From Palaemon carinicauda (Eukaryota > Arthropoda > Malacostraca > Decapoda > Palaemonidae): DNA of 64,000 nucleotides. This document shows, piece by piece, positions 20,669-32,480 of the stretch; the stretch's first letter is position 1, and each line of letters begins with the position of its first letter. The stretch is taken from assembly GCF_036898095.1 (NCBI RefSeq), contig NC_090768.1, positions 49,409,047-49,473,046 on the forward strand, given 5' to 3'. The translations under genes were made by a program, and so were the position numbers. Below the pieces are notes generated by a model, which saw nothing but the letters and a program-made list of their open reading frames with translations, had not been told where the DNA came from and made no database searches.

Positions 20669-21850
20669 TTATGGGAATGTAGTGGCTGAGCCCTCACCTA
20701 CTACTGCACTCGCTGCTACGAATGGTCCCAGGGTGTAGCAGTTCTCGTAAAGAGACTGGACATCTTTGAGATAGAATGATGCGAACACTGACTTGCTTCT
20801 CCAATAGGTTGCATCCATAACACTCTGCAGAGAACGGTTCTGTTTGAAGGCCACTGAAGTAGCAACAGCTCTCACTTCATGTGTCCTTACCTTCAGCAAA
20901 GCAAGGTCTTCTTCCTTCAGATGAGAGAATGTGCTTCTCTAATCAGAAGCCTGATGTAGTAAGAAACTGCGTTTTTAGACATCGGTAGAGAAGGCTTCTT
21001 GATAGCACACCATAAAGCTTCAGATTGTCCTCGTAATGGCTTTGACCTTCTTAAATAGTACCTAAGAGCTCTAACTGGGCAAAGTACTCTCTCTAGTTCG
21101 TTCCCCACCAAGTTGGACAGGCTTGGGATCTCGAACGACTTAGGCCAAGGACGGGAAGGAAGCTCGTTTTTAGCCAAAAAACCGAGCTGCAAGGAACATG
21201 TAGCCGTTTCAGATGTGAAACCTATGTTCCTGCTGAAGGCGTGGATCTCACTTACTCTTTTAGCTGTTGCTAAGCACACGAGGAAAAGAGTTTTTAATGT
21301 GAGGTCCTTAAAAGAGGCTGATTGGAGCGGTTCAAATCTTGATGACATTAGGAACCTTAAAACCACGTCTAGATTCCAGCCTGGAGTGGACAACCGACGT
21401 TCCTTTGAGGTCTCAAAAGACCTAAGGAGGTCCTGTAGATCTTTGTTGGTAGAAAGATCCAAGCCTCTGTGGCGGAATACCGCTGCCAACATACTTCTGT
21501 AACCCTTGATCGTAGGAGCTAATAGGGATCTTACGTTCCTTAGATGTAACAGGAAGTCAGCAATCTGGGTTACAGTGGTACTGGTTGAGGAAACTGCATT
21601 GGCCTTGCACCAGCTTCGGAAGACTTCCCATTTAGACTGATAGACTCTGAGAGTGAATGTCCTCCTTGCTCTGGCAATCGCTCTGGCTGCCTCCTTCGAA
21701 AAGCCTCTAGCTCTTGAGAGTCTTTCGATAGTCTGAAGGCAGTCAGACGAAGAGCGTGGAGGTTTAGGTGTACCTTCTTTACGTGAGGTTGACGCAGAAG
21801 GTCCACTCTTAGAGGAAGAGTCCTGGGAACGTCGACTAGCCATTGCAGTA
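20669..21850 (-). pseudogene. Copy 2 tyrosine recombinase, frameshifted
   Basis: The long frame ending at 20917 carries the N-terminal SAM-like part (ARGFSKEAARAIARARR, APTIKGYRSMLAAVF) and CLATAKRVSEIHAFS with the first catalytic Arg. It continues through LCPVRALRYYLRRSKPL and MSKNAVSYYIRLLIREAHS. A 2-nt insertion near 20928 (GATGAGAGAATG against GTGAGAATG in copy 3) shifts the rest. That remainder reads on in another frame to 20669 with THEVR and FASFYLKDV. The enzyme integrates circular cDNA by strand exchange. Confidence 0.85.
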
Positions 21851-23050
21851 CCTCGGTGAACCATTCTCTCACGGGCCAGAGGGGAGCAACCAACGTCAGC
21901 CGTGTCCCTTTGTGAGAGGCGAACTTCTGAAGTACCCTGTTGACAATCTTGAACGGCGGGAACGCATACAGGTCGAGATGGGACCAATCCAGCAGAAAGG
22001 CATCCACGTGAACTGCTGCTGGGTCTGGAATCGGAGAACAATACATCGGGAGCCTCTTGGTCATCGAGGTAGCGAATAGATCTATGGTTGGCTGACCCCA
22101 CAGGGCCCATAGTCTGCTGCAAACATTCTTGTGAAGGGTCCACTCTGTGGGGATGACCTGACCCTTCCAGCTGAGGCGATCTGCCATGACATTCATATCG
22201 CCCTGAATGAACCTCGTTACCAGCGAAAGCTTTCGATCTTTTGACCAAATGAGGAGGTCCCTTGCGATCTCGAACAACTTCCTCGAATGAGTCCCTCCCT
22301 GCTTGGAGATGTAAGCCAAGGCTGTGGTGTTGTCGGAGTTCACCTCCACCACCTTGTTTAGCTGGAGGGACTTGAAGTTTATCAAGGCCAGATGAACCGC
22401 CAACAACTCCTTGCAATTGATGTGAAGTGTCCTTTGCTCCTGATTCCATGTGCCCGAGCATTCCTGTCCGTCCAGTGTCGCACCCCAGCCCGTGTCCGAT
22501 GCGTCCGAGAAGAGACGGTGGTCGGGGGTCTGAACAGCCAATGGTAGACCTTCCTTGAGAAGAATGCTGTTCTTCCACCACGTTAGAGTAGACCTCATCT
22601 CTTCGGAAACAGGAACTGAGACCGTCTCTAGCGTCATGTCCTTTATCCAGTGAGCAGCTAGATGATACTGAAGGGGGCGGAGGTGGAGTCTCCCTAACTA
22701 GATGAACAGGGCCAGCGATGAAAGTGTCCCTGTTAGACTCATCCACTGCCTGACTGAACATCGGTTCCTTCTCAGCATGCTCTGGATGCAATCTAGGGCT
22801 TGATTGATCCTTGGGGCCGACGGAAAAGCCCGAAAAGCTCGACTCTGAATCTCCATACCCAGATAGACAATGGTCTGGGATGGGACGAGCTGGGACTTCT
22901 CTATATTGACCAGGAGGCCCAGTTCCTTGGTCAGATCCATAGTCCATCTGAGATTCTCCAGACAGCGACGACTTGTTGGAGCTCTTAAAAGCCAGTCGTC
23001 TAAATAGAGGGAGGCTCTGATGTCTGCCAAGTGAAGGAATTTCGCAATAT
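21570..23050 (-). pseudogene. Copy 2 RT-RNase H, 3' part
   Basis: In sense this continues the RT after the copy 3 insertion: ADIRASLYLDDWLLRAPTSR with the YLDD catalytic motif, then the thumb. A TAG stop at about 22695-22697 replaces the Glu codon present in copy B (FIELGR). After it RNase H has LFSDASDTGWGATLDG, KELLAVHLALINFK and VNSDNTTALAYIS. The usual ADRLSR motif reads ADRLSW, a loss of the final Arg. A DLFAT ... YAFPPFKIV segment follows, and the frame overlaps YR. Confidence 0.85.
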
Positions 23051-23245
23051 GTTATTATCATTAGTAAAATAAATTTTTGAATATACTTACCCGATAATCA
23101 TGTAGCTGTCAACTCCGTTGCCCGACAGAATTCTACGGAAGGGATACGTCAGCGATCACTATACAAGAAGGGGGTGTACTCACCAGCGCCACCTGTGGCC
23201 AGGTACTGCAGTACTTCTTGTTGACACCACCTCAATTTTTCCTCG
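23051..23245. repeat. Copy 3 3' ITR
   Basis: Inverted partner of 37207-37389 with one visible mismatch (GTCAGCGATC against GCCAGCGATC). Both share the private variants GAATTCTACGGAAGGGATAC and ATACAAGAAGGGGGTGTACT. Confidence 0.92.
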
Positions 23246-23324
23246 GTCCACTGGTTCTCTATGGGGAGGAAGGGTGGGTCAATTAAATCATGATTATCGG
23301 GTAAGTATATTCAAAAATTTATTT

Positions 23325-23619
23325 CTGGGTCGAACCTGTGACGGCCGGCGAAAAAGTCCTTCTTTGTACTTTTTCTGATATAAATCTTCCAAATATACCA
23401 GAGAAAATTAAAAGCATGGAATGCAGAGGTTACAACCCTCGCGCGAGCACCTTGTTGGTGTCGTATATCTAACAAGGGCGTTTGTAAAACACTATTCACA
23501 GGCTGTCTTCCATTTAGATAATCCCTTCATCAAAGGGGGAGGGCCGTGACAGGCCCTAGAGAATACAGTTGGGTTACCCTACCGACACCCACCACTCGCG
23601 CTCACTAGGTCATCCTTCT
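23325..23619. repeat. Copy C 5' ITR
   Basis: Runs from CTGGGTCGAACCTGTGACGG to ACTAGGTCATCCTTCT. About 280 bp match the 3' ITR in reverse with one difference seen (ACGGCCGG against ACGCCCGG). Confidence 0.93.
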
Positions 23620-24599
23620 ATTTTGGACTAGCCAGCAAAGTTGATAAGTGTTTTGCCCAGTGTTTTTCGAAGTGATTGTCGTTAATTCAACATGACTGAC
23701 GTTGATACTTCACCCTTACCAATGTTAAGTACCATAGTTTGTTTTGGCAGCTTTTGACAGTACCGGGCATTTGTTCTGTTTCCAATATGGTGGTTTTTAG
23801 TTTTGGAAGCGATTGTCTTGCCGAGGTATCGGCAGCCATTTTGGGTTATGTTCGCTTCGGTAAATATTCTAGTTAATTTTGCCCATCTGGTACTCTGTCA
23901 TCTTGGTTATATCACTTACGTTTTATGGCCTTTTAGTGTTATCATTAATTTTTACTATGGTATTTATTTGCTTGCAAGTCCAATTTGGACCTACGAAGAA
24001 TAGCGATTTAAAGAATAGCGAATTAAAGTTTAGCGATTTAGTCTGTTAGTTTGTTCTCGCCTCAGAGGCTTCGATTTAGACTATATCCTTGTTTTTTTGT
24101 TACGTTATTCTTCGTTCTTGGTTATTACTAAGAAAAGCAATCAATTTTATTAATGTTCTTGTTTTATTGTGTGATGTTAGTTTTTTATTATGTAACCTTG
24201 AGAGCGAAAACAGAGACTGCTCGTTCCCTGTTCTACAGATATGAGTTATTCCTTCTCTCGTTTTCTTTGTTAGCTCGAGTAAGAGAGGTGAATTTCCCGT
24301 TCTCCGTTTTTATACGATCACGAGTTATTCAAGCCTCCTCTTAGTATCAGAGTTGATGATAGTACGTTTAATATTATAAACGTTTTTATTGATGTGGTTA
24401 CTGTTAATATAGCTAACAATATTAATAGGTACGTTAGTGTATGAGTCATTAATTGGGGTCGTTTTATACCGACACCCTTAGCTCCGAAGTTATGCTTAGC
24501 TCCGCCTTGAGTTATGCTCCGTTATATGGATACTCATTGGGTGAGAACTAGTTAACGTTCAGGAGCAGATTTTGGAGTGCAACGGTGTAATCCGGCACT
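23620..24599 (+). other. Copy C 5' leader, no clear gene
   Basis: AT-rich, with short hydrophobic frames (for example 23803-24003) that match nothing I know. Confidence 0.4.
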
Positions 24600-25210
24600 C
24601 GGACTCCGGCTGAAGCCTTTTACACACGAACCTTTGTCATGTTTGATCATAATTACACCGTTACGGCCGGCTTCACGGGAGATAACACAATCATTCATTG
24701 AGGTTAATGTTATCGTACCGGGAACGGTCACGATATCACGGTGACGGGCCTTTGCTACCGGATCTCCGGTACAAACAGAGATCAAGCAGACGGCCAGAAC
24801 CGGAGTTAACAATGTGATACCGATGAAGACTAAACAGTTTCATTATTACGGTCCCTTTTTCATCGAATCTCCGGCTTCACTGGAGATAACACAAACATTC
24901 AGTATTAGAGAATGTTATCGTACCGCTGAGGATCACGTTTTCACGATGACGGACCTTTGTCACTAGTTCTCCGTTACAAACAGAGATCAATCAGACGATC
25001 AGAATCAGGGTATGAACCCCTTTTTCATAAATAATCACAATATCGTTATTACGTTCCTTTTCATCGAATCTCCGGCTTAACCGGATATCGTACAGGCGAT
25101 CAGCATTGAGGTTAATATTAGTTTTCCTCTGGTGTTCACGTTGTCACTATGACGGACCTTTCTACCGGGGATTGTTACCGGAGCTCCGTTACAGACAGAG
25201 CTCACTCAGA
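24600..25210. repeat. Tandem repeat, about 204-bp unit, three degenerate copies
   Basis: Blocks starting near 24668, 24873 and 25076 share CTCCGGCTT, GAGATAACACAA, AATGTTATCGTACCG, GATGACGGACCTTT and CCGTTACAAACAGAG. The unit is likely part of the family 3 leader. Confidence 0.75.
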
Positions 25211-25349
25211 CCACGGGTGGCCAATCTCTTGTTTTGCTGTAAAGGAAAGGATTTAACATGAATACAAAGTAAACTGTACTTACTTTAATGACACTTTGAA
25301 TTTGCGTTGGTAATATTCATTAGTTATTCTTGAAAGTCCAAATAAAAAT

Positions 25350-25725
25350 ATATGAACATAACTATGCCTATATTTATGCATATATTTAATTCTAACTATG
25401 TATAAATATGGATAAATATCCATACAACATCGTGTTCAAATAGAAATAAATTGATTATGCCTATATTTATGCATTTTCAATTCTAACTATGCCTAAATAT
25501 GAATAAATATCCATACAACATAGTGTTCAAATAGAAATAAATTGATTGTGCCTATATTTGTGCATATTCAATTCTAACTATACCTAAATATGAATAAATA
25601 TTCATACAACATCGTGTTCAAATAGAAATAAATTGATTATGCCTATATTTATACATATTCAATTCTAACTATGCCTAAATATGAATAAATATCCATACAA
25701 CATAGTGTTCAAATAGAAATAAGTT
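25350..25725. repeat. Tandem repeat, about 93-bp unit, four copies
   Basis: The unit contains ATGCCTATATTTATGCATAT, TTCTAACTATGCCTAAATAT and CATACAACATAGTGTTCAAA. Copies start near 25350, 25452, 25545 and 25637. Confidence 0.9.
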
Positions 25726-27159
25726 TCCACTCAGTACTGGGAACCAAACGTTGGCCCCTTCTAATGAAGGGCCGGGTCGAGACTAACCATGCCATGAGAG
25801 GCTATCTACTGTTCCTTGAAACTCTGGTCAGTGAACAGATGAATCAATAGAATACTAATAGCCAGTAAATAATGTTAGACCCGGTTCTGAACGTCTGAGT
25901 CAGGGGTGGCCAACCTGTGGCGGATGCGCCAACAGTGTCACATTTCATGAATACAAGTGTCGAACTATACCCCAAAAGATAGTACATTAAATGATTTTTC
26001 TTTAAAAATGATTTTTATGAGTTGTACAGTTGATCCCAGCCTGTGAATAGGATCACTAACCAAAGTTCAAGGAACATCCAGACTTATGTCCCCTTTCTTT
26101 TACAGAAGGTTCGCCTACATGGTTCCCGTCAGGATGATGATGAATCTCTCTGGCCTGCAAGAGAGGCTCTCCGCCCTTGGTTATCAAGGTTGGGAAGAAA
26201 TGCTCCATCTAGAGGTCCCTATCTCCTCAGAGTGTCCTCTCTAAGGTTGGACGACGACCCCATGGACGGGCAGGTAGGTGGGGATGAATTTTGAGCCTTC
26301 AGCTTTGCAATTACCTACGTCACCGACCTAGGACCCTTAATGGATCCTGATGTTCATGTTACCCTGCATAAACCGTGACTGCTAAAAGCAACACATTCTA
26401 GGGAAAACCAAGGGGCTATGACGGAGCTCAAAAGTATGGTAGTGAGTCAGATCCATTCAGGAACTCAGAAGTTTCCCCCTACAGCCCCAGGCATATCGAA
26501 GTAACCTCCTTCGATAAAAACAACACATAGAGATTTGCCTTACATGTTCCATATATAGATGGTACCATAAATCTGGATGGCATAGACATCCTCCCTCTGG
26601 GGGACCTAGAATTTACTCCCAGGTACTAGAATTCCCGTTCAACGGATTCATTCGTTTGAAAGAGATTGCCTTGGTTAGGTTAGACAAGGTACCGAAGGTA
26701 ACAGTATTATTTCCTAAAGGGCAGGCCCGATCTGTCTGGACCAGGATGTTGTCAGTCTGGGGGTTACGATAATTCCAAGATCTGCCCTTCCAATTCGACC
26801 TACACGTTTGATGGTCTGATCGGGTTAGTTGTGGGAAATACGTTCTGTCTGAGGCCTCTATCAGACAGGAATCGATAGTCGGTTACCCACTCGTCATCAC
26901 AGCCTCCCTCCGATTCGACGTCTATGCATCCAAATCCCCCTCATCAGGTGGTCTACCTCACTGATTCCCCAGGTACACAGCCCAACCCCGTTGGGATGTT
27001 TTACCTGCATACAGCCCTAGATCCGAACCCTCAGGCTCCTCTCGTGGACACCAGAGAGGAAGCTACAGGAGTAGAAGACAGTCTCGCCATCGAGACGGAC
27101 CTAGAAAAAAGGGGGCTCGGAGAAGGAAAGTACCTAGATTCACCCCCTCACAACGCGGT
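25726..27159 (+). pseudogene. Copy C gag-like region, decayed
   Basis: It lies between the repeats and the RT. Frames at 26043-26294 and 26924-27250 are open. The second one ends with RLYHFRDHWTFGLWAHSI, which resembles the segment just before the RT of DIRS elements. The rest has many stops and no recognised domain. Confidence 0.4.
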
Positions 27160-28820
27160 GGTCCCGGTAGGGGGTAGACTTTACCACTTTCGAGACCATT
27201 GGACCTTCGGTCTGTGGGCTCATAGCATAATCTCTAAAGGTTTGAGATGAAAATGGTCACAAGGTCCTCCTCCTCCACCAGTGACCTTCTCCCAGAAATC
27301 CACTCCCATCCTGGAAGAGTACACCACAGGGTTACTCAAGAAGAAGCAATCAAACGGGATCGATCACTGAAGTTCCAAAGCCACCTGTTCACAATTCCGA
27401 AGAAAGGCTTGGCGGCATTGAGAGTGGACCTGGACTTGTCAAGCTAAACTCTTACATTCTCTGCGACAAGTTCCGGATGTTGACTATCTCTCAGGTACGG
27501 ACCTTACTTCCCCGTAGGACCGTCACCACCTCTGTCGATCTTACCGACGACTATTATCTTGCGCCTTTAGCTCGAAACTTCTCTTCTTATCTGGGTTTCC
27601 GCCTAAGCAGGAAAGCCTTTGTGTTCAAGACATGCCCTCTGGCCTCAATATTGATCCCAGGATATTCACAAAACTAGGAGAGAGAGTGTTAGAACAACTC
27701 AGGAACCAAGAGATACAGATCATTGCTTATCTGGCCGGTTGGCTCATTTGGGCCCGGCCGGTCATAGAAGGCAACAGAGCTACGAAGGAATTATTCCAAT
27801 TTCTCGACAACCTGTGATTTCGGGTCAATCTCCAAAAAATCTCGCCTGCAACCATCAGTCCGCTTAGAATGGTTAGCCATTCAGTGGGACCTTTCGAAGC
27901 ACACGTTGTCTCTCCCTTCCAAAAGGTAAGAGGAATAGTTTCCAAGATCAAAAAATTTTCTCAAACACAAACAGGTGTCCGAAGAGCCTTAGAAAGTATC
28001 CTCGGACTTTTCCAATTCACTTCAGTAACAGATCTAATAAAAGCCAAACTCAAAGACATCAATCGAGTTTGGAGAAAGAGAGCTACAGTACCTATAAGAG
28101 ACATGGTCTCGAAGATCCCCTCTGTCTTGAAAATGAGACTACACCCATGGTCCGAACCGAAGGACCTCTCCAAATCGGTTCCTCTACAATTCCCACCTCC
28201 ACAAGTGACATTCCATACAGCCGCGTCTCTAAGTGGATGGGGGGGATTACTCCGAACATCAGATGTTTCAGGTTCTTGGTCACTCTCCATGAAACAGTCC
28301 CATATCATTGTTCTCAAAGCCATGGCAGTGTTCTTGACCCTGAAGAGAGACTCTCCTCCGAGGTCGACCCACATCAGAGTAGTGTCAGACAGCACAGACG
28401 CAGTACACTACGTCAACAGGGGAGGATCCAAGTCATCCAACCTGAATCAGATCCTGGTCACTATCTTCGCCTGGGCAACAGAAGAGAACTGGTTCCTGTC
28501 AGCACCTCACCTAGCGGGAGGCCAGAATGTGAGAGCGGACTCACTATCCAGGACGGATCCACTGGAGTCAGAATGGTCTCTAGACATAATTTCATTCCGG
28601 TGGATACTCAGGCTCGTTCCAGGCCTCCAGGTAGATCTATTCGCAACTCAGATGAATCACTAACTTCCTTGTTATGTGACCCCAACCCTGGACCCTCGGG
28701 CTTATGCCATGGACGCATTACCCCGGGATTGGAACCATTAGAAGAAGATTTCCCTATCTCCCCCAGGGAATCTTCTAAAAACTTTTACACAAACTACGCT
28801 CCTTCCCGGGCGCAGTGGCT
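27160..28820 (+). pseudogene. Copy C RT-RNase H relic
   Basis: RT pieces in three frames include RSLKFQSHLFTIPKKGL and IAYLAGWLIWARP. The latter aligns with the YLDD motif of family 1 (YLDDWLLRAP) with both aspartates replaced. RNase H at about 28200-28560 has FHTAASLSGWGGLL, where the first Asp is lost, then VVSDSTDAVHYVNRGGSKS and RADSLSR. A VDLFATQMNH segment follows. Several stops and frameshifts confirm it is dead. Confidence 0.82.
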
Positions 28821-29880
28821 TTAGTACCACCTCACTGGCCAAGAACAGTTGGTTTCCTCTCCTCCTCGAGTTGAAACTCAGTCCCATCCGGATCCTGTTC
28901 CTCAAACTGACCCGAGTATCCAAACTCACTGTGTCAGATTACTCAAGGATAGCCAAAACTCTAACTTTGTGGACTACAGGAAGTTGGCAGCTCGTAGAGA
29001 TGCGAACATTGAACCGGAAACGATCTCTTCATCGAATGGGACAAAAAGGGACTCGACAATTCGCCAATATGATTCGGCCGTTAACAACTAGTAGGTCCCC
29101 TAAGAGTGCAGACCATACTCGTATGTCCCCGCATTTAGCCATCTCTTTCTTGAGGTTCCTATTTGACAAAGGCCTAACAGTTAGCACTTTAACCACCATC
29201 AAGTCAGCTTTGAAGAAGATCTACCTTGTTGGGTTCAACATTAACCTAGCTGATTCCTATTTCTCATCAACCCCAAAAACATGTGCTAGGCTTCTACCTT
29301 CGGTTCGGCCACAAAAGGACTCTTGGTCTCTGAACGGTGTTCTCAAACTTGCGATGGACACGGACAATGAATCCTGCTCTTATATCACTCTTCTTAGGAA
29401 GACTTTATTTCTAACGGCTATAGCTTCAGGTGATGGAACATCAGAACTAGCAGCTCTCACGAAACCCGGAAAACATAGATTTCCTCCCTTCAGCCGAAGT
29501 ACTCCTTTCCAGACAAAGCTTCCCTAGCTAAAAAATGAGGATCCGCAAAATAGGTGCTCCTCTCGGAAGATTATTCTTCATCCCCAGGATTTTTCTCCGT
29601 GTACAGTCACACTCTCAAGCCCCTTTTTAGCTAGAACTGCCACCCGCTCGTCTGGCTCCTTGGTTATCAGGGAACAAGGAGGTACTATTTCCATTCACGG
29701 TATCAGGCAACAAATCCTCTACTTCATTAAACATACTAATCCGGAATCATTTCCCCAGGCTCATGATATACGGACAGTAGATGCCTCCAACAATGATTTC
29801 CAGAACAGGGACTTTGGTGATTTTAAAAAAAAAAATATACGGGTTGGAAATCCCCTATGGTTGTCAAACGCCAATATCTA
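28820..29880 (+). pseudogene. Copy C tyrosine recombinase relic
   Basis: Frame 28871-29527 has the core-binding part (MSPHLAISFLRFLFDKGL, STLTTIKSALKKIYLVGF). Its catalytic segment reads TAIASGDGTSELAAL, where family members usually have an Arg before SEL. After a frameshift the next piece has AHDIRTVDAS (His-x-x-Arg retained). The catalytic Tyr region is not readable: the frame stops at NANI near 29881. Confidence 0.7.
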
Positions 29881-30316
29881 AAGATCTTACAGGCCCTTAA
29901 ATACCCAACGATGGCAGAGGGGAGCCTTATCTCTCCCCATTAATCTCCTCTTCTTCCTTTCTTCCATCTCTTCTCTTCTCCCTCCTACCCGCCACTCACA
30001 CCACGTCGCCGCTCTCCTTGGTAGTTCGTTAGCCCTATGATATTTGCCATGTTTAATTCCTATGGTTTAACTGTTATTGTAGTTACCGTTCCTTTAATGT
30101 TTAGATATACTTAGACATGTAAGGTTTGATGCCTTTTGCGATTCGACACTCAGTTGGTTCCTTGTCGTCATTATTATTTAACCTTACGTTCCCTATGTCA
30201 TTTGGCTGGTTGGTAATTGGACGATTACTTTATTATATCATAGTATTGTCGTACATGGTGATTGTATTCTCCTCATTATGTTATTAATTTATTGGGCTTG
30301 GAAGGCATTCTCTGGT
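29881..30316 (+). other. Copy C 3' non-coding part
   Basis: No gene. CT-rich near 29930-30000, then AT-rich up to the ICR. Confidence 0.5.
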
Positions 30317-30411
30317 ACTTTTTCGCCGGCCGTCACAGGTTCGACCCAGAAAAGGGATTTTGACGAAGGAAAAATCTATTTCTGGGGAGAGACCTGTGAC
30401 GCCCGGCGAAA
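30317..30411. repeat. Copy C ICR
   Basis: CTTTTTCGCCGGCCGTCACA through CGACCCAG is the reverse complement of the left tip. It is directly followed by AAAAGGGATTTTGACGAAGG through CGCCCGGCG, the reverse complement of the right tip. Confidence 0.92.
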
Positions 30412-30474
30412 CCCTTCCCGATGATTTTTGTACGGACCCACCCTTTCCTTGCCAAGCCATATGTTCTTGCAGAA

Positions 30475-30798
30475 GGATGACCTAGTGAGCGCGAGTGGTG
30501 GGTGTCGGTAGGGTAACCCAACTGTATTCTCTAGGGCCTGTCACGGCCCTCCCCCTTTGATGAAGGGATTATCTAAATGGAAGACAGCCTGTGAATAGTG
30601 TTTTACAAACGCCCTTGTTAGATATACGACACCAACAAGGTGCTCGCGCGAGGGTTGTAACCTCTGCATTCCATGCTTTTAATTTTCTCTGGTATATTTG
30701 GAAGATTTATATCAGAAAAAGTACAAAGAAGGACTTTTTCGCCGGGCGTCACAGGTCTCTCCCCAGAAATAGATTTTTCCTTCGTCAAAATCCCTTTT
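30475..30798. repeat. Copy C 3' ITR
   Basis: Inverted partner of 23325-23619, plus the distinct outer tip AGATTTTTCCTTCGTCAAAA ending TCCCTTTT. Confidence 0.93.
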
Positions 30799-30870
30799 TA
30801 CTAATGAAAATAACATTTTTCAATATTAATCTTACCCGATAATCATGTAGCTGATTCACACCCAGGGAGG
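30799..30870. repeat. Right part of copy 3 ICR
   Basis: TACTAATGAAAATAACATTT through CTTACCCGATAATCATGTAG. With 23290-23324 it reconstitutes the family 1 ICR. Confidence 0.88.
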
Positions 30871-31249
30871 TGGGTGAAAACCAGTGTACATGTATATCAA
30901 GAAGCTAAGTATCCCGTATTTCATATTATCAGTTATTCAAAATAACAATGAAATTATAAGTACCTGGTAAGGAAGTCGACTTGAACCATTACTCTGCCTT
31001 TAATAAGTTCGTCTTCCTTACTGAGCGCAGCGTTCCTCTTAGGAGGCTGAACAACCCTAAGGTGCTGAAGTATAAAGGGCTGCAACCCATACTAAAGGAC
31101 CTCTACACAACCTCTAACCTAGGCGCTTCTCAAGAACGAATTGACCACCCGCCAAATCAACTAGGATGCGGAAGGCTTCTAGCCTACCGTAACAACCCAA
31201 AAAACAACAATAAAAGCATTCAAGAGAAAGGTTAAAAAAGGTTATGGGA
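30871..31249 (-). other. Copy 3 3' non-coding part
   Basis: Matches 20290-20668 of copy 2 and 8320-8690 of copy B. No gene. Confidence 0.7.
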
Positions 31250-32480
31250 TTAAGGGAATGTAGTGGCTGAGCCCTCACCTACTACTGCACTCGCTGCTAC
31301 GAATGGTCCCAGGGTGTAGCAGTTCTCGTAAAGAGACTGGACATCTTTGAGATAAAATGATGCAAACACTGACTTGCTCCTCCAAAAAGTTGCATCCATA
31401 ATACTCTGCAGAGAACGGTTCTGTTTAAAGGCCATCGAAGTGGCTACAGCTCTCACTTCGTGGGTCCTTACCTTCAGCAAAGCAAGGTCTTCATCCTTCA
31501 TGTGAGAATGAGCTTCTCTAATCAGAAGCCTTATATAATACGAAACTGCGTTTTTGGACATAGGCATCGAAGGTTTCTTGATGGCACACCATAAGGCCTC
31601 TGATTGTCCTCGTATAGGTTTTGACCTTTTAAGATAGTGTTTTAGAGCTCTGACAGGGCAAAGAACTCTCTAGCTCGTTACCCACCATGTTGGAAAGGCT
31701 AGGAATTTCGAACGATCTAGGCCAAGGACGTGAAGGAAGTTCATTTTTTGCTAAAAATCCGAGCTGTAAGGAACATGTTGCTGATTCGGATGTGAATCCT
31801 ATGTTCTTGCTGAAGGCGTGAACCTCACTAACTCTTTTGGCTGTTGCAAGGCAGACGAGGAAAAGAGTTTTGAGAGTAAGGTCTTTGAAAGAAGCTGACT
31901 GGAGAGGTTCAAACCTAGGAGACATAAGGAACCTTAAGACTACGTCTAGATTCCAGCCTGGAGTGGACAATCGACATTCTTTAGAAGTCTCGAAAGATTT
32001 AAGGATGTCTTGTAGATCCTTGTTGGAGGAAAGATCCAAACCTCTGTGGCGGAGAACTGAAGCCAACATACTTCTGTACCCTTTGATCGTAGGAGCCGAA
32101 AGAGATCTAACATTCCTAAGATGTAACAGGAAGTCAGCAACTTGGGTTACAGAGGTATTGGTAGAGGAAACTGCATTGGCTCTGCACCAGCTTCGGAAGA
32201 CTTCCCACTTTGATTGATAGACTCTACGAGTGGATATCCTCCTTGCTCTGGCAATCGCTCTGGCTGCCTCCTTCGAAAAGCCTCTAGCTCTAGCGAGTCT
32301 TACGACAGTCTGAAGGCAGTCAGACGAAGAGCGTGGAGGTTTGGGTGTACCTTCTTTACGTGAGGTTGACGTAGAAGGTCCACTCTTAGAGGAAGAGTCC
32401 TGGGAACGTCGACCAGCCATTGTAGTACCTCTGTGAACCATTCTCTTGCAGGCCAAAGGGGAGCAACCAGCGTCAGCCGT
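31250..32480 (-). pseudogene. Copy 3 tyrosine recombinase, one frameshift
   Basis: In sense it reads VVRLARARGFSKEAARAI, a core-binding region, and CLATAKRVSEVHAFSKN with the catalytic Arg near 31841. A 2-nt deletion near 31670 (ACTCTCTAGCTCG against ACTCTCTCTAGTTCG in copy 2) then shifts the frame. The remainder continues to 31250 in another frame with SYYIRLLIREAHS, THEVR (near 31455) and FASFYLKDV (Tyr near 31348). It is otherwise complete. The upstream part of this same frame stays open back to the gag stop at 34206, overlapping pol for about 1.85 kb. Confidence 0.87.

Larger units (their letters stand above)
23325..30798 (+). mobile_element. DIRS family 3 copy C
   Basis: This is inserted, on the opposite strand, into the ICR of copy 3: ...CAAAAATTTATTT|CTGGGTCGAACC at the left and CAAAATCCCTTTT|TACTAATG at the right. 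The ends are confirmed by its own ICR at 30317-30411. Long ITRs (23325-23619 and 30475-30798) are nearly identical. The coding part (26040-29880) has RT-RNase H and YR relics with many stops and lost catalytic residues. It could not have moved with its own enzymes in its present form. Confidence 0.88.

Noticed and set aside
23330..23640. The family 3 ITR as a separate MITE
   Set aside because: It is one end of copy C, proven by the ICR and the matching ITR at 30475-30798.
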